NCBI GenBank assembly: GCA_963082975.1
Contig: OY720349.1
Location: 63,982,501-64,046,500 of the forward strand
Source of the DNA: Labia minor
Taxonomy: Eukaryota; Arthropoda; Insecta; Dermaptera; Spongiphoridae
DNA length: 64,000 bases
Reading direction: 5' to 3'
Shown piece after piece: positions 1 through 12,600 of the stretch. The notes beneath the pieces were generated by a model. The model had not been told where the DNA came from and ran no database searches. It was given only the letters and a program-made list of their open reading frames with translations. Both the position numbers and the translations under genes were made by a program. Every line of letters starts with the position of its first letter. Position 1 is the stretch's first letter.

Positions 1-644
1 ATAAAATAAAAAAGTTATCTAAAGCAGTAATTTCTATTTTTGATGAAGTAACCCCCATTTGGGAATAAGTTGGTCGCCATTCTCTTCCCTTATTCAGGAT
101 AATTAAAAAAAATTCCATTATAAATATGATTGATGACCAGAGGAAAAAAAAAACACCGAGAACAGGAAAAAACAAAGTTTAGTATATTTGTCTCTATCTC
201 ATAAATTTTCATATAATAAAATAAAATAAAATAAAAATGATGATAATAATAAAAATAATAAATAGGAAAAAAAAGAAAAATGTATAATAATCTAATTTGC
301 CAATTAAAAGTAAAAGTTCGATATTTCATTTGTTTTTTTTTTGTAACATGATAATACTTAATAATTAAAAAATACAAATCAGCCAATTTGTTTATTTTTT
401 TATTAATAAATAAATATAATATCTAGTAAATAAATAATTCCAGAATATTAATATATTATAATTAATTTCATAATATTATAATGAAAAAAGTAAAAAATAT
501 CCGCGATGTAGAGTTAAAAAAAAGTATTCTTTCATTTTGTTCATTTCATTGTTTATTAAAATAAGTTATCTGCATGTGTTTATTCAAAAATGAAATTTGA
601 TTCCTCAAATAGATCAGTCAGTACCCATTATTCTTACTGATGGA
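1..644. other. AT-rich non-coding sequence
   Basis: Low-complexity A/T-rich DNA with poly-T and poly-A runs and an ATAAA-type simple stretch near 215-237. I see no coding signal, RNA gene or recognisable repeat family. A 98-codon open frame on the minus strand (90-386) is Phe/Tyr/Ile-rich, as expected by chance at this base composition. Confidence 0.6.
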
Positions 645-742
645 CTTTACTTTTACTATTGGAATCAAAAACAAGAATCCTCCATCTATCCCGGTCTATT
701 TCTTTCCGCTCCTCGGCATGTCCCAGGGTCATCACATTACCG
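645..742 (-). pseudogene. possible LINE reverse-transcriptase C-terminal scrap
   Basis: The minus strand reads through a short peptide containing GHAEERKEIDRDRWR. It resembles the arginine-rich tail that follows the reverse transcriptase in several insect non-LTR retrotransposons (the ...DRDRWR... motif). The stretch is more GC-rich than its surroundings. Only about 30 residues are readable and nothing upstream or downstream supports it, so it could be chance. Confidence 0.3.
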
Positions 743-1215
743 ATTCCACTCTTTCATGACCCACCTCCAGGGATTTCTATACAAAAACCTTAATTCATTG
801 AATGCTTTTTAAAATATTTAAATTTTCCAAATACTCCATTGAAATATTTATACTATAACATTAATGGGGTATATGTTTGTTTATTTTTTTTTTCTAGCCC
901 TTTTATGTGAACATCGATATTGAAATTTCTTTATAAATGCCTCTTCTAATGATTGCTATTTCATTCATTCATGGGTGTATATAAGTCACTATATGGTTTA
1001 TAGCATTTTAAAAAATTAAACATCCAACTCCTTCAAGTGTCACCAGACACTCATTTTTAGCTTCATTTTAATCGTCGTGATGTTATTTTTATGACACGCA
1101 TCACTTTTAATTGAAACACTTTTCTCGATATTAAGCTCTAGCAAAAGAATTCGACCTACGTGACCTATGAATCATTAATGAAAGCAAACGCAACATTTAA
1201 GACATTTTCTTCTTT

Positions 1216-1270
<55 letters not shown>

Positions 1271-1731
1271 ACAATCAACTGAATCATCAATCTTGCATTT
1301 TGAACGCCACAAAATAAAATAATTTGATCAATCGATCATTAGTATTTATAATTTTGTATAAATAATTGTTTTATTCTTTAAAATAAATATATATTCCAAT
1401 GAATTTCTTCGAATTTTCAACATTTATTTATTATATTTTAAATAATTTATTTTTGTAAAATATATTTATTCAGAACCATAGCGTGGGTGGTGCGAGCGGT
1501 ATCCCGGCACGAGGCACGTAACAATCAAGGTGCCAAAAGAAAATTAATATTTATAAGAGAATGAAATTTTAATTTCATTTTTTTTTTATATTATAGAATT
1601 ATAGATACAATTATTTTAAAAATTAAACAACTATATTCTGTTTATTCCTTATATAGTATGTAAATAGTTTTATTTTTTTATAGATTTTTCATATACTTTA
1701 TATTACTTTTATGTAGTGTCGCTTAATAAAA
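743..1731. other. AT-rich non-coding sequence
   Basis: No gene or recognised transposon. It holds the TA microsatellite at 1217-1267. A GC-richer patch near 1478-1535 (GCGTGGGTGGTGCGAGCGG and following) has no open frame. Confidence 0.5.
1217..1267. repeat. (TA)n microsatellite
   Basis: About 25 uninterrupted TA units. It is one of the longest simple repeats in the window and is likely length-variable. Confidence 0.9.
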
Positions 1732-2362
1732 ATAAGTTGACCTGTGGCCAGGTCCGAACCGACCGAAGGTTTGAAGTAAATTAATTTCCAGCTACAGAAA
1801 CAATTTCAAATAATTTTAATATATCTATTAATGTAATAAAAAACAGATATGGATACATAAATAATAAATATAAACATTTTTAATTTTATTTTATTTATAA
1901 TATATATGCAAGACCAGGCTGTGACGTCATGAATGGCTGGATGACGTCATATAATTTTAAATCAAGAAAAAACTAATAAATATGATTTTTCTCCAGGATA
2001 AAACCAATACAAAGTGCATGATTCGTGGTGATATATAAAAAAATCTCCTCATGTTAAATTTGGTGTGAAAATAACCCTTCCCTTCCTATCGTCGATCGCT
2101 AATACTACCACTTCCGGTTTCCGGATTTGCACCAAAAGTTGATCAATTCATCCCACTGATGCATTAAGTAAATATACCAAATTTCATCAAAATCGGTTGA
2201 GCCGTTCAGGCTGTACACATCTATACGGACGGACAGACATCATGCTAAAAATACTTTTTTCTGTTAAGAAAATGCATGATTCGTGGAGATATGTAAAAAT
2301 CTCCACATGTGAAATTTGGTGTGAAAACAATACCTCCCTTACTATCGTCGGTCGGTAAAAAA
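1732..2362 (-). mobile_element. HINE-like element, family A, full-length copy
   Basis: Read on the minus strand, it starts TTTTTACCGACCGACGATAG and ends with CGTCGGTCGGT followed by the stem-loop GACCTG-GCCA-CAGGTC and AACTTATT. The 11-bp ACCGACCGACG and its complement form subterminal inverted repeats. Inside are a short (GTCY)n tract, the AACCGATTTTGATGAAATTT core, CCGGAAACCGGAAG, and a pair of TGACGTCA palindromes at 1922-1949. There is no coding capacity. Known Helentron-associated non-autonomous elements (DINE-1, mini-me) share subterminal repeats, a 3' stem-loop, a GTCY microsatellite and insertion in T-rich sites. Assignment to that class is inference from structure. Confidence 0.8.
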
Positions 2363-2469
2363 GATGTAGATGCGTTTAATGAAATTTATTAAAATAAAGG
2401 AAAATATAAATAATTAAATCTTGAAGGATGAATATCTTAAATCTTAATCGTATGTAATCGTCGAAAACT

Positions 2470-2660
2470 ACATTATCTAACTCACACAATTTAGTGAATA
2501 ACTTCTGGACACAGCGCGTTGTTGTTTATACGCATGTTACGTCGTCGCCTCCTCGATGACGTCATCGGAGTCGACTCCAGCGGCCAATCAGGATGGAGAG
2601 TATCTTTTCGCGGCAAATTACTAGTGCGCTCATTATAGAAATAGGATGCGATTAGGGATT
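2470..2660. promoter_or_regulatory. GC-rich island with CRE palindrome and CCAAT box
   Basis: This island is CpG-containing in an otherwise AT-rich setting. Two perfect palindromes abut: CGATGACGTCATCG (2554-2567), which contains a consensus CREB/ATF site, and GGAGTCGACTCC (2567-2578). CCAATCA follows at 2585. Both strands are open for about 40 codons, so a coding exon or an LTR/promoter fragment of a transposon cannot be excluded. It is called promoter-like from the motifs only; no TATA box, start site or transcript is visible. Confidence 0.3.
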
Positions 2661-2882
2661 TTTAGAAGGGAAAACTGAGCTAGCAATACGGGAAAAATAG
2701 AGAATGAACTTAAGAGGAAGAAATTAAATATTACTTATTTTAATTCCCCCACATATGGTATATATAAACATATAAACATTTATATAAAATGTTATTCAAT
2801 ATTATGCAGTTTATTAAAAAATTTTCTATGAAACACTATTAATAATTTTAAATAAACAGTTTCATTTAAAAGAAAAATGTCT

Positions 2883-3192
2883 GGCATCTTCCCGGCCATC
2901 TTGGAAGAGTTTGTATCACTTGTAAACATTTTTTTTACTCAGAACAGTTTTACCGTATGCCACTGTCAACATTTCAAGTGTTTCGGAACACTATTTTATT
3001 TTTTACACAAAATTTGATGCAAATCCTTTGATCCATATCTTTCGATAGCAAAAAATCGCCGAGCATGCAAAACACTTATAACCTTTATGCCTCTCAAACC
3101 AAACCAAACATGCTATAAATAAAAAAATCGATAATCGAAAGTACGTTGCCCGTGAAATTTGAAAAGTCACCTTACTTTTCTAACACATCTCG
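2883..3192 (-). pseudogene. mariner (D34D, Mos1-like) 5'-end fragment
   Basis: On the minus strand the sequence begins at a putative terminal repeat CGAGATGTGTTA (3192 inward) and runs through a 5' leader into an N-terminal transposase reading: MDQRICIKFCVKNK, then CSETLEM and a VAYGE-like stretch. These are typical of the mariner HTH region. The last about 75 bases (VYKW-YKLFQDGRED region, with stops) nearly match the mariner remnant at 46301-46884, so both come from one family. The copy stops after about 310 bp, before any catalytic residue, and contains stops and frameshifts. It is a dead 5' fragment. Confidence 0.75.
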
Positions 3193-3360
3193 TATATGTT
3201 ATGTGTGTATTTTAGCTTAATTTCTCTCTTTATATATCAAATATAAGAAATTTCCTTATATTTGTTATGAAATCAAAATCCAAATTATTTATAATTAATG
3301 CTGTGCGGGATTTAAACTAAAAATATTATCGGGGAAAGTTGTTATTAATCAATTAAAAAT

Positions 3361-3957
3361 TAGCTGGAGTGTCTCCACTCGACTATCTCGCAATTTGAAT
3401 TGGATTAAATAACATAATATATTATATTTAAATTAAACTTAATTAATTATAAATTAAAAAATAATAAATATTAAACCAGCGCATGTTTGCCTTTTTGTTG
3501 ATGGCACCACGTCACGTGTTGGCGCGTGAGATTTGCAGTGTTAAAAAATTAATTCTGCTAATTTCAGCGAATCAATCAAGCTTTAATTCTATATATAGCA
3601 GTTTTATAAAATTATTAATCATGTGAAAAATTATCAAACATATATCTTTATTTTTACGGTCACTTTAGAGGAAAAAAATTCAAAACGTTGTAAGTAATGA
3701 CCCTCTTCCGGTTGAGTTACATTTCTCAAAAGTAGATAGAAAACTACGAATTTTGAATATTGCTCATGTACCAAATTTCATCATTCTAGCTCAAACCGTT
3801 TTTGCGTAATCTTGGTTACATACACACACACACACAGACATTTTTCTCAACCTTAGTGAAAATGATTCAGGAACCTTTAAAACGTATATAAACATCAAAA
3901 TCTCAACATCTAAAATTTTCGTGATCGCAATACTATCTCTTACGAGATAGTAAAAAT
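3361..3957 (-). mobile_element. HINE-like element, family B
   Basis: On the plus strand it reads GGAGTGTCTCCACTC (stem-loop), then GACTATCTCGC, and ends GATCGCAATACTATCTC-TTAC-GAGATAGTAAAAA. The subterminal repeat ACTATCTCG and its complement sit at both ends, and the terminal AGTAAAAA mirrors the TTTTTAC of family A. Inside are CACGTCACGTG, CTTCCGGTTGAG, AAAGTAGATAGAAAACT, ACCAAATTTCATCATTCTAG and a (CA)n tract. This is the same order of blocks as family A read backwards. It is non-coding. The strand given places the stem-loop at the 3' end. Confidence 0.75.
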
Positions 3958-5113
3958 CAGTTTCATCTAAATTTTCACAATCAGGAATTTACAAACTAAA
4001 ATTTTTAAAACTATTATTATCTTCATAATAAAAGTGGATGACGATGATGTTCCATTTATAATTCTTATAAAAGAGGAAGTGAATAGATGGGAGAGATAAT
4101 TGAAAAAATTACATACTATTTTTAATATTTAATGTAGTATATATTTTAACTTAAATAATATTTTAAGTTTACTGCTATTTAAACTTTGTCTCGTCATTCT
4201 TCGTTTTCTTAGAAGTAAATAAACTCAAAATGGTATATAAGTATTTCTAACTATTGTTTTTTTATTAAAGGATAATTCACTTTTTTAAAATATATACATG
4301 AATGTATTTAGAAATTTGAATATAGATGGTTGAAAAGTGGCTGAAATAAACTTTTTCTATGACCTAACATTAGATTAATCATGAAGAAAAAAAATGAATT
4401 TTGTTCTAGACCATTTAATTCAAATTGTGTTTATATATAAATATATTCTAATAGCGACATTATTTGCATTTACTCCCTTTATTGCTTAAAAAAGAGAATA
4501 ACAAACCATAATGAGATTCTTTTTATGTATAATATAATATATACATATATAATTTCTTTCCCTCTTTGGCTACCCTTTTTCTTTTATTTAATAATAATTA
4601 TAGAAAATATATTTTATAAACTTTGAAAAATAAGTATCGCAGGTTCCGGTCTGATTCAATTTGTTTTTATGATGTTAAATTCTATTCAAGGCTTTTAATA
4701 TGCTTTGTTTTTCCCATCTCTTTAACAATTGGCTACATAAGTAGTAAAGTTAAGAATTCTATATTAAATTATTTTACTTTTAAATATAATTATGTAAACT
4801 TGTTTAGATACTTGTGCTTTTATAAATTTAATTTATTTTCCTTAAAGTCAAAAATTATAAAAAAAAAATGAATTTAAATCTTTAGAAAGTATGTCAAAAC
4901 CGTAAAATACATTTAAATAAAAATATTAAATATTAAAAATAATTATTAAGCTAAATTTACGTTTTTCTTATTACCTACTTTTAAATTATACCCATCATAA
5001 ATAATGACTAATATTATTATATTATCAATAACATGTTCACTAATAATAGTATAATTTATAAAATTCTATAGATATTGTGAAAATTGAAAAGATACAAAAT
5101 GACTGACAAACTA
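3958..5113. other. AT-rich non-coding sequence
   Basis: Plain AT-rich DNA. An 82-codon Phe/Tyr/Lys-rich frame at 4623-4871 has no recognisable motif and is taken as chance. Confidence 0.55.
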
Positions 5114-5564
5114 CGAGAGTGGGATGAAAAGTTTCCGACCTGACCAAGAAATGTTTTTCAATTTTTCTTTTGTTTTATTTTTCAAAATTCAAGATAGCTG
5201 AGACCTGTACGATGTCAGCTGAACGTGTGCGAAATATTTTGCAAAACCATTTGAATATGGAAAGCTATGTGCAACGTGGGTGCCGCATTTCCTAACGTTA
5301 GACGGAAAATTGCTTCGAAAAACCATTTCTAACGACAATTTGGCGCTGTAGGCGTAATCCAAACAAATTTTTGCGTCGATTCATAACTGTTGATGAGACT
5401 TAAATTAAATTAAATCAAATTTATTAATTAATTGAATTAATTAAATTAATTAGAACACCGTTATGAGAAATGTATAAGTGTTGATGGAGATTATGTTGAA
5501 AAATATAGCAAAAAAAAAATTTAAAAACATCGTTTTTCTTGGTCAACTTTTCATCCCACCCTCG
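5114..5564 (+). mobile_element. internally deleted mariner element with TA target duplication
   Basis: It is bounded by TA on both sides. The left terminal repeat CGAGAGTGGGATGAAAAG matches the complement of the right end (CTTTTCATCCCACCCTCG), with one mismatch and an 8-base extension on the left arm. Inside, three frames carry transposase pieces in order. KLCATWVPHFLT is the linker before the catalytic domain, FITVDET carries the first catalytic Asp, and after a large deletion near 5405 comes RYEKCISVDGDYVEKY, the C-terminus. The catalytic Asp pair of the D34D domain is lost. The order and both ends are intact, so this is a non-autonomous deletion derivative. It lies directly against a LINE tail at 5568 and probably inserted into it. 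Confidence 0.85.
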
Positions 5565-5567
5565 TAT

Positions 5568-5775
5568 ATATATTTCTGTGACTCTACGGAACTCTAAAGT
5601 TCTTGGCCACAGCAACCACACCCCTCCAAGTATTCCTATTCTGAGCCACAAGCTTCCCACTCGGTCTCCCTACCAATATATTTTTTGCTATTCTATCTTC
5701 TCCCATTCTAGCCACGTGTTCTGCCCACCGTAACCTTCTCGATTTTATAATTCTAACTAATTTTAACCTGGAGAT
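5568..5775 (-). pseudogene. LINE reverse-transcriptase C-terminal tail
   Basis: The minus strand encodes RLKLVRIIKSRRLRWAEHVA and RMGEDRIAKNILVGRPSGK, then QNRNTWRGVVAVAKNFRVP and a stop. The RRLRWAEHVARM-GRP-W pattern is the well-known tail after the reverse transcriptase in RTE/craniofacial-development-protein-2-like insect non-LTR elements. The same tail, including AKNF-VP and the following stop, recurs at 62072-62550 on the plus strand. The copy is 5'-truncated and non-functional. The mariner at 5114-5564 abuts its 3' side. Confidence 0.75.
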
Positions 5776-5819
5776 GCATAGACAATAGATGACTGACAAA
5801 CACCGAACACAAACCAATA

Positions 5820-6814
5820 TAATATAATATTTTAATTTAATATAATATTTTAATTTTTTAAAAAATTTATTTTTTATAATCTTTAATATTAAAGAGAATT
5901 AATTAAACTTATAAGAAACGCAAGCAAGTTTACAAAATCATATTTACAATTTATAAAATTAAATAAATGATTTTAAATTAATAAAATAGGAAAAATACAG
6001 AGTTTAAAAGTTATTATTTGATTTACTATATTAATCGAGATACTATATATTAACTTTTTTTTATTTTTTTTTATTGTATTATTTCATGAGTCAAATATAT
6101 AACTATTATTTTTAAAATTAGTTAAATACTGTGAAAACGAGATAAAGAATCATTATCTACCTGAATTTCAAATAATATTATATTTTTTCCTTTCATTTTA
6201 TTAATAAATTATATTCTTTTCCTTTTCTGATGAATTCAATTCATATTCAATTGGCTAATGGCTATGGTTGATATTCTACCAGGAATAAGAACGGACGGAA
6301 ATGGTTTTATCGACTATTAATGGGTCAATAGAGCTAATGAAATAATTTGCAATCTATGAGAGAAGAAAGAAATTTATCCTTCATTCTAACACATATATTA
6401 AATATAACCAGCTGACTTTTATTCAATTTTATCATACATTAAAATTATTAAAATTTAATTTCTTAAAAAAAATTATTTCTATTTTATCTCATGTTATCAT
6501 CCATATTCGCTCCTTTCGAAATCCTCACTATCATCCCCTATAGGCATATATAATTAACACGATCCATGTCTTAGAATCCTATTAGTATGCAAACCAGCCA
6601 GCTATTATCACTGCCCTGCCATAGTAAATGCATCCCAATTCAGATAATTACCCCCTTCCATCCATCTATTCATTCCACCCTCCGCACCACATTCCATTAG
6701 GACCCACTACTGGACTATACATTATAATATATTTGTGAAGTTAGAAAAGTTATATTTAAAATAATATTAAAAACTATACTAATTATAAATTTTGGTAACA
6801 AAAGTATAAATTGT
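5820..6814. other. AT-rich non-coding sequence
   Basis: No gene or repeat family recognised. A slightly GC-richer stretch at about 6480-6720 has no open frame. Confidence 0.5.
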
Positions 6815-7405
6815 ATAAATTTGTTAAAGGGTCGAGCGATAGTTCGGTGTCACAGGTATTGAAATGAAAATCAATTTATTTTAATTAATTTGAAACACTT
6901 TAGGAAATAAATTTTTAATGGGCCATTTTTAGAAATCCTATTTAACAATTGTAATAAATAATTAAAAAATTGTAAAATTTTTAAAGTATATAAAAATAAA
7001 TTGTATAAATTTGCTAAAGGGTCGAGCTATAGCTCGGTGTCCCAGGTTTATATTTTATATAAACAGGCCTACTTTTCTGTTTTTATGTTATTATTTGAAT
7101 GGCGATTCGATGAATCAGGTATTAATATTACTAACCAAACCCAATAATAATGAAACATTTTTTTAAACTTAATTACGGAGCCGAGGCTGGGGGTCCCGGT
7201 ACTTAATTATAATATGAGATAAGATATAAGAGGCACTGGATGTGAAGTCATTTGTGACGTCATATCTATTTAAATTAAGAAAAAACTAATGAAGATGATT
7301 TTTCCCAGAGATGTGATCAATAAAACTCGATTTTTCTTTATAAATACTATCTATGAATTTCAAAAAAATCGATAGAGCGGCTTCTGAGAACCCATTTACA
7401 TATAT
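6815..7405 (-). mobile_element. diverged HINE-like relic (family D)
   Basis: Two direct repeats of about 50 bp (near 6803-6857 and 6995-7048), each containing AAAGGGTCGAGC(G/T)ATAG, lead into a segment that parallels family A read on the minus strand. The parallels are GTGACGTCAT, then TTTAAATTAAGAAAAAACTA, ATGAAGATGATTTTTCCC, ATCGATAGAGCGGCTTCTGAG and a tail of TATATAGATAG. The last part matches the ATCGGTTGAGCCGTTCAGGC region of family A in position and form. No clean subterminal repeats are visible, so the ends are approximate. It may be an old member of the same superfamily. Confidence 0.45.
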
Positions 7406-7443
7406 AGATAGAAACAATTTTAGCTAACATAATAAGATTAGAT

Positions 7444-7647
7444 ATATATTGAAAGAAAAAGCTGAAGAGTTCGCTAATTCGCTGAAAATCAAAAATTTTA
7501 AAGCCAGCAATGACTGGTTAGAGAATTTTAAGAAACGATATGATTTAGCCTATAAAAAAATGTTATTAACCTATCCCTAACATAGACCCTTGATAACTTA
7601 AAATATTTTGTGTTTCCCTTGAACTTTAACTTATCGAGGTTCTACTG
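7444..7647 (+). pseudogene. pogo/Tigger-type transposase fragment with 3' terminal repeat
   Basis: Plus-strand reading KEKAEEFANSLKI, then FKASNDWLENFKKRYDLAYK, matches the CENP-B/Tc5-type HTH of pogo/Tigger transposases (typical form ...FKASNGWLDRFKKRH...). About 50 bp later the sequence ends in AACTTATCGAGGTTCTACTG followed by TA, which is the classic Tigger terminal inverted repeat (read outward CAGTAGAACCTCGATAAGTT). The left terminal repeat and the DDE domain are missing. It directly follows relic D. Confidence 0.7.
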
Positions 7648-7649
7648 TA

Positions 7650-7742
7650 TATATATATGTGTGTGTGTGTTTATAGTTGAGCTTGATTCACATAAATATT
7701 TAAAAAAATTACTCTAAATTCAATATTAAAAAAAATAATCTA

Positions 7743-7781
<39 letters not shown>

Positions 7782-9641
7782 TTTTTATAATACCTATACA
7801 CAAATACAAGAAAAACATATTTTATTGAATATTTTTAGTTCTAAGCTATATATATATATATAATATATAATTAATAATCCCAAATTGGATATAGTTAATT
7901 AATTTACTTGAAATTTCATATTTAATATTATCAACTTATATTAATTTATGAATATGAATTTATCTTTTTAAAAAAAAAAATTGGAATGAGGTTACTAAAA
8001 AGCGTCCTCCACCAAATTCCCTAGGATATTTACTAATTTAATATCAAGAGAAGAGAGTAAAGACTTAATATGACCAGCAAGCACCCTAATAACATTTTTT
8101 ATTTGAAAATATTAAATAGGATCGCTGCTGGAACACCAAGTCTAGCGAATTAATTTGAATCAAGAGATGAGAATAATTGAGATCAAGATCAAATCAGCAA
8201 TATATCCAAATAAAAATAAATTTTAAATAAATTATTAAAATTAATTGAAACAAAATAACAGATAATCTTAAATACCAATAACTAATCTTAATATTAAAGC
8301 AAAAATTATATCTATATATCTATATATATGATTTGAAAATGTTTCACATAATTTTTTTGGAAATTCTCTTATTCGAATTTATTGATTGTCTCATTTATGA
8401 ATAAATCATATTAATTAAGTTTTCTTAATTAAAATCATTAACAAAAGATATTAAATATAAAATATTTTTAATACTGTGAATTGCTAGAATTAATATTAAT
8501 TTTTGAAAACAGAAATTGATTTATTGTCTATAATATATAGAAAGGTAATTATAAGATAAGAAAAGTAGTATAGAGGATATTCATAATTATTAACCCAGTC
8601 AATTCATTATTATTATTTAGGGCATAAACCTGCAATATTCTTAAAAAAAAAAATTATTTTCGAGCACAGGTCAGTTTACTAGGTACTTATAGGTATACAT
8701 ATAAATTACTTTTTTTATTTTTTTATTCTCTTTTCAATATTTTTTATATTTTTTATCCCCAATGGTCTGTAATTTTACACATTGTATCATGTGATTTGTT
8801 GTTAGCTTATGTGTTGGGTAAATTCCTATTTTAATTAATTAATTCCCAATGTGATTTGAGAATGTTTTTTTTTATTTTTGTTTATTGCATATGATATGTG
8901 AGTGAACATAGAATTGATTAAATAGGAAAGAGAATTCAAATAGGATGAAGAGAAGTTGATATGAATATTAATTTTAAATATATTCTCAAATATATATATG
9001 TAAATATATATTTATATATCTTTAAATAAATAGATATGTATATTATATATATATATATATATATGGTAAATCAATGTCAAAAGCTTTACTTATCTAATAA
9101 ATAAAAATTAGATTAGATTAGATGATCATTTACTTATATTTATATGATGAAGAATGTTTGGAAAAAATAATTATTGTTAACTAGTTGTATAATATAAAAA
9201 TGGTTCTAAAAATAAACTCTCTATGAAAACCTTTATAAGATTAATTTATATTATATGATAGAACAAATTATTTTTTATTTATCGTTGGTAGAATTGACAC
9301 TTAAATAACAATTGAAAAAGTTTTTAATTATTAAGTTGGTTATCTAAAGAGTGAGTTGACAATAAAAATAATTTTAAATAAATAATCTATGAATGAGAAT
9401 CTAAAAAAAATGTATTATAATAGATTCTAATTTCAGAATGTATTATAATCCAATTAATTAATTAGATTTCTAACTTATTTTAATTAATTTATATAAATTA
9501 TTTACATACTAACTTATTTATTAATATATTTTTATCTATTTAAAAATTTACCTCTTTACCCGATTAAAAAAATTTGTATTGTTTTTTTTAATAATATCTT
9601 TTTAGGCAACAGGTCTTATGAAGGTCTTAAGAGTGTGTCTT

Positions 9642-9673
<32 letters not shown>

Positions 9674-12600
9674 TTCTTGTTCAGACTAATTAATAATTAT
9701 TATATAAAATTTTGATTCTAAAAAATCATTTTAAATTACAACCATTAGGTAAAAAAATGATTTTTTGTTTTTCCTTTATTCTTTCACTCTCACATCACAT
9801 TCTTTCTTTTTTTTTTGAATATACAAATATTGAATATTTCAATATACATGTATCAACCTCTTCAAAATTGATTAATAACTAATGGATTTAGGGCAGCTGA
9901 TTTATACATAGCCAACTCTCAAGAAAATTGTTAACTTGATAAAAATAATTCAACATTCTTTTATTTAAAATCGATTTTACATAAGTATTATTTTTTATTT
10001 ATCTTTTATATTCTTTTATTAAATGTATAAGAGAAGCCTTTTATAGTCTCATACAGAAAAAAATGTATTATTTTTATTTTCTTAAGAATGGTCGTAGAAG
10101 AAAAAAAAAACATTTTTGATTCACATAAAACCAAATTTGCTAGAAATTAAAAAATATTTTAAATGATATTAATTATTAATTAATAGTATTATATTTTTGA
10201 GTATTTTTATTTATTTTATTTTTTTTTTATTTTATTTTATTCTAATTGATCTTGAACTAAGTATTTTCTTATTTAATTGTCAATTAGTAAATAAAGTTGA
10301 TTTAGCTATAATTGCAACTTGCGCTTTATTTAATCAATGAAGTGGCACAGTTTGTGCCTGAGTTTATAAAAGATTAACATGTTTTATTTAAGTAATTCAT
10401 GTTAAAAAAAAGACCACGCCCACACCCCAAGGGAGTCATTTTATGGGTCAGTTTTTTAACAGTAAGAGTAAATCCCTGGAGATATATCTCACTCGACGTT
10501 CTTAACTTTAAATACTTAACAAAGAATCAATTTTTAAATCAATATAATTTAATTTTTTTAAAATTATATTTATTAAATTAAATTTCTTTTTTTCATATTA
10601 AAAAGCAAATGATGGCAAATTATAGAAGCACAATTAATAAACCCATTTTAGTTATACAAAATCATCATATATTTAAAAATATTTTTATCAAGTTCTCTAA
10701 TTAGGTTATTGTAAAAGTTGGATTCCAAAATAATCAATCCTAATGTTTTTCTATTTATTAATCGATCTTTCTAAATAATATTTTAGCCTTTTGTATCCAA
10801 AATTTTAATTGAAATCATCTTATTCTCAAATCTTATAACACATCATACGAATGTCCCTAATATATTTTTGATGTTAAATAATGACAAATTTTAAATAATA
10901 ATAAAATCTGTGAAAATAAATGAAAAATATACAATGATTCAGGTGTTCGAAAAATCGACTATTTTAAACATAAAAAAGACATTACCATTTATCATTTAAA
11001 GGTAGAGTTTTGACATCTACATTTTATAAGTCCGTTATTTATTTTTTCATTAAAATCTAATGTGGCACTGTGAAAATAAAATAGATTATAAATAGTCAGC
11101 TGCGAGTGCATTTCGTTTTAAACTGCGTCTACCTAGGATCTCTAATTCTTTAAAAAACAATGAAAGAAAAAAACACCTGACTTTTGAAAGTTATATGACA
11201 CTAAAGGGAACAGAAGTGTTGTTTGATCAGTACAACTGATGTTCTTAATCTTTTTCTAGGTTTTATATTTCAAATACCTTCCCAATTTTGATTATGTAAG
11301 TTGAGTACATCACCATTGGGCATTTAGCCCTCTTTCTCTTTTCCTGCAGAATCGCATTCGAAAATATATTTATATATTATAAATTAATTTTGTTTAATCA
11401 ATTAACTTTTTTTAATTATTCGTTTTATTATTTCCAAAATATTTATGATGTAAAATTCATGAAGATAATAAAATTAAGTTTAAAAAGAGATTTTATACTA
11501 AATATTTGTCTATGCTAATAATTACAATATTGAATCAATAACAAATGAAATACACATACTTAAATGGAGTTTATTTTTAGGTAAAGTAATATAGTTTTTT
11601 TTTTTTTCTTTTTCTACAAACAAACTTTCTTCCATCGTTCATTGACTTTTTTTTAATGAACCTATTGTAAACATAACATTTATGTGATATAATATTGATA
11701 TAGTAAGAAATGCTTTGAATGTTTTCTCTTATTACCACGCCCTTCTTATTCCACCTCCTTTCCCATTCTACCATCACTTCGTTTTCGATCCATCACTCTA
11801 TCCACACATTTCCTCTTGGATTCTCAATTCAAGCTTGATTTTCCAAATTCAAGAGACCAGAAAATTCACTTCAAGTTTTCTTCAAGTAATTTCTCTATTA
11901 TTCTTTGAAACAAAGTTTAATGACTAACTCGCTCATTCTTTTTTTCGGGGTCGTTATCTTATATAAGAAATTCATGTTTATTTAACAATCAATACATTCA
12001 TTGAATACTTAGCTATTCTGATTGATATGCAAGTAGAGAATTTTAATATCTTTAATTTTCTTGTATTATATATATATATATATATAATAGAATTAAGATT
12101 TGCTTAATGGATCTTTGAAGAGAAAAGGGGATTTCATGTTTGGAAATGCAACCATTAATCTAATCGTCTTTCTCTCTCATTCTTACTTTGCCAAGTGGTA
12201 TTATTATTAATGCGCCGTCTACTGGGGATATTTCGCATCCATTACATTGCAAAGCACACATTTGCTTAGTATCCTTTTACCAAATGTCATACCGATAGTC
12301 TTCCAAATAGCTTTTCTTTTTCTAGTTTCGTTCCTATTCATTTGCCTGTCTCCAAAGAGAATTTGATTCAAAAGAATAAGAATTTCGAATATTACCTTCA
12401 AATATATATAAATATAAACCAAAGAATTTATAATTTTTATTAAAGACAAACATTACTTTCACAATTTTTTGCTTTTTGTTTTTATCATCACATCATTTAT
12501 TTTAATTTTTTTTTTTCTATTTTTTACAAACAGTTATTTTATTTTCAAAAGAACTACATAATTTGTATATATGCTATTAAAACTATTATTTATTATATGT

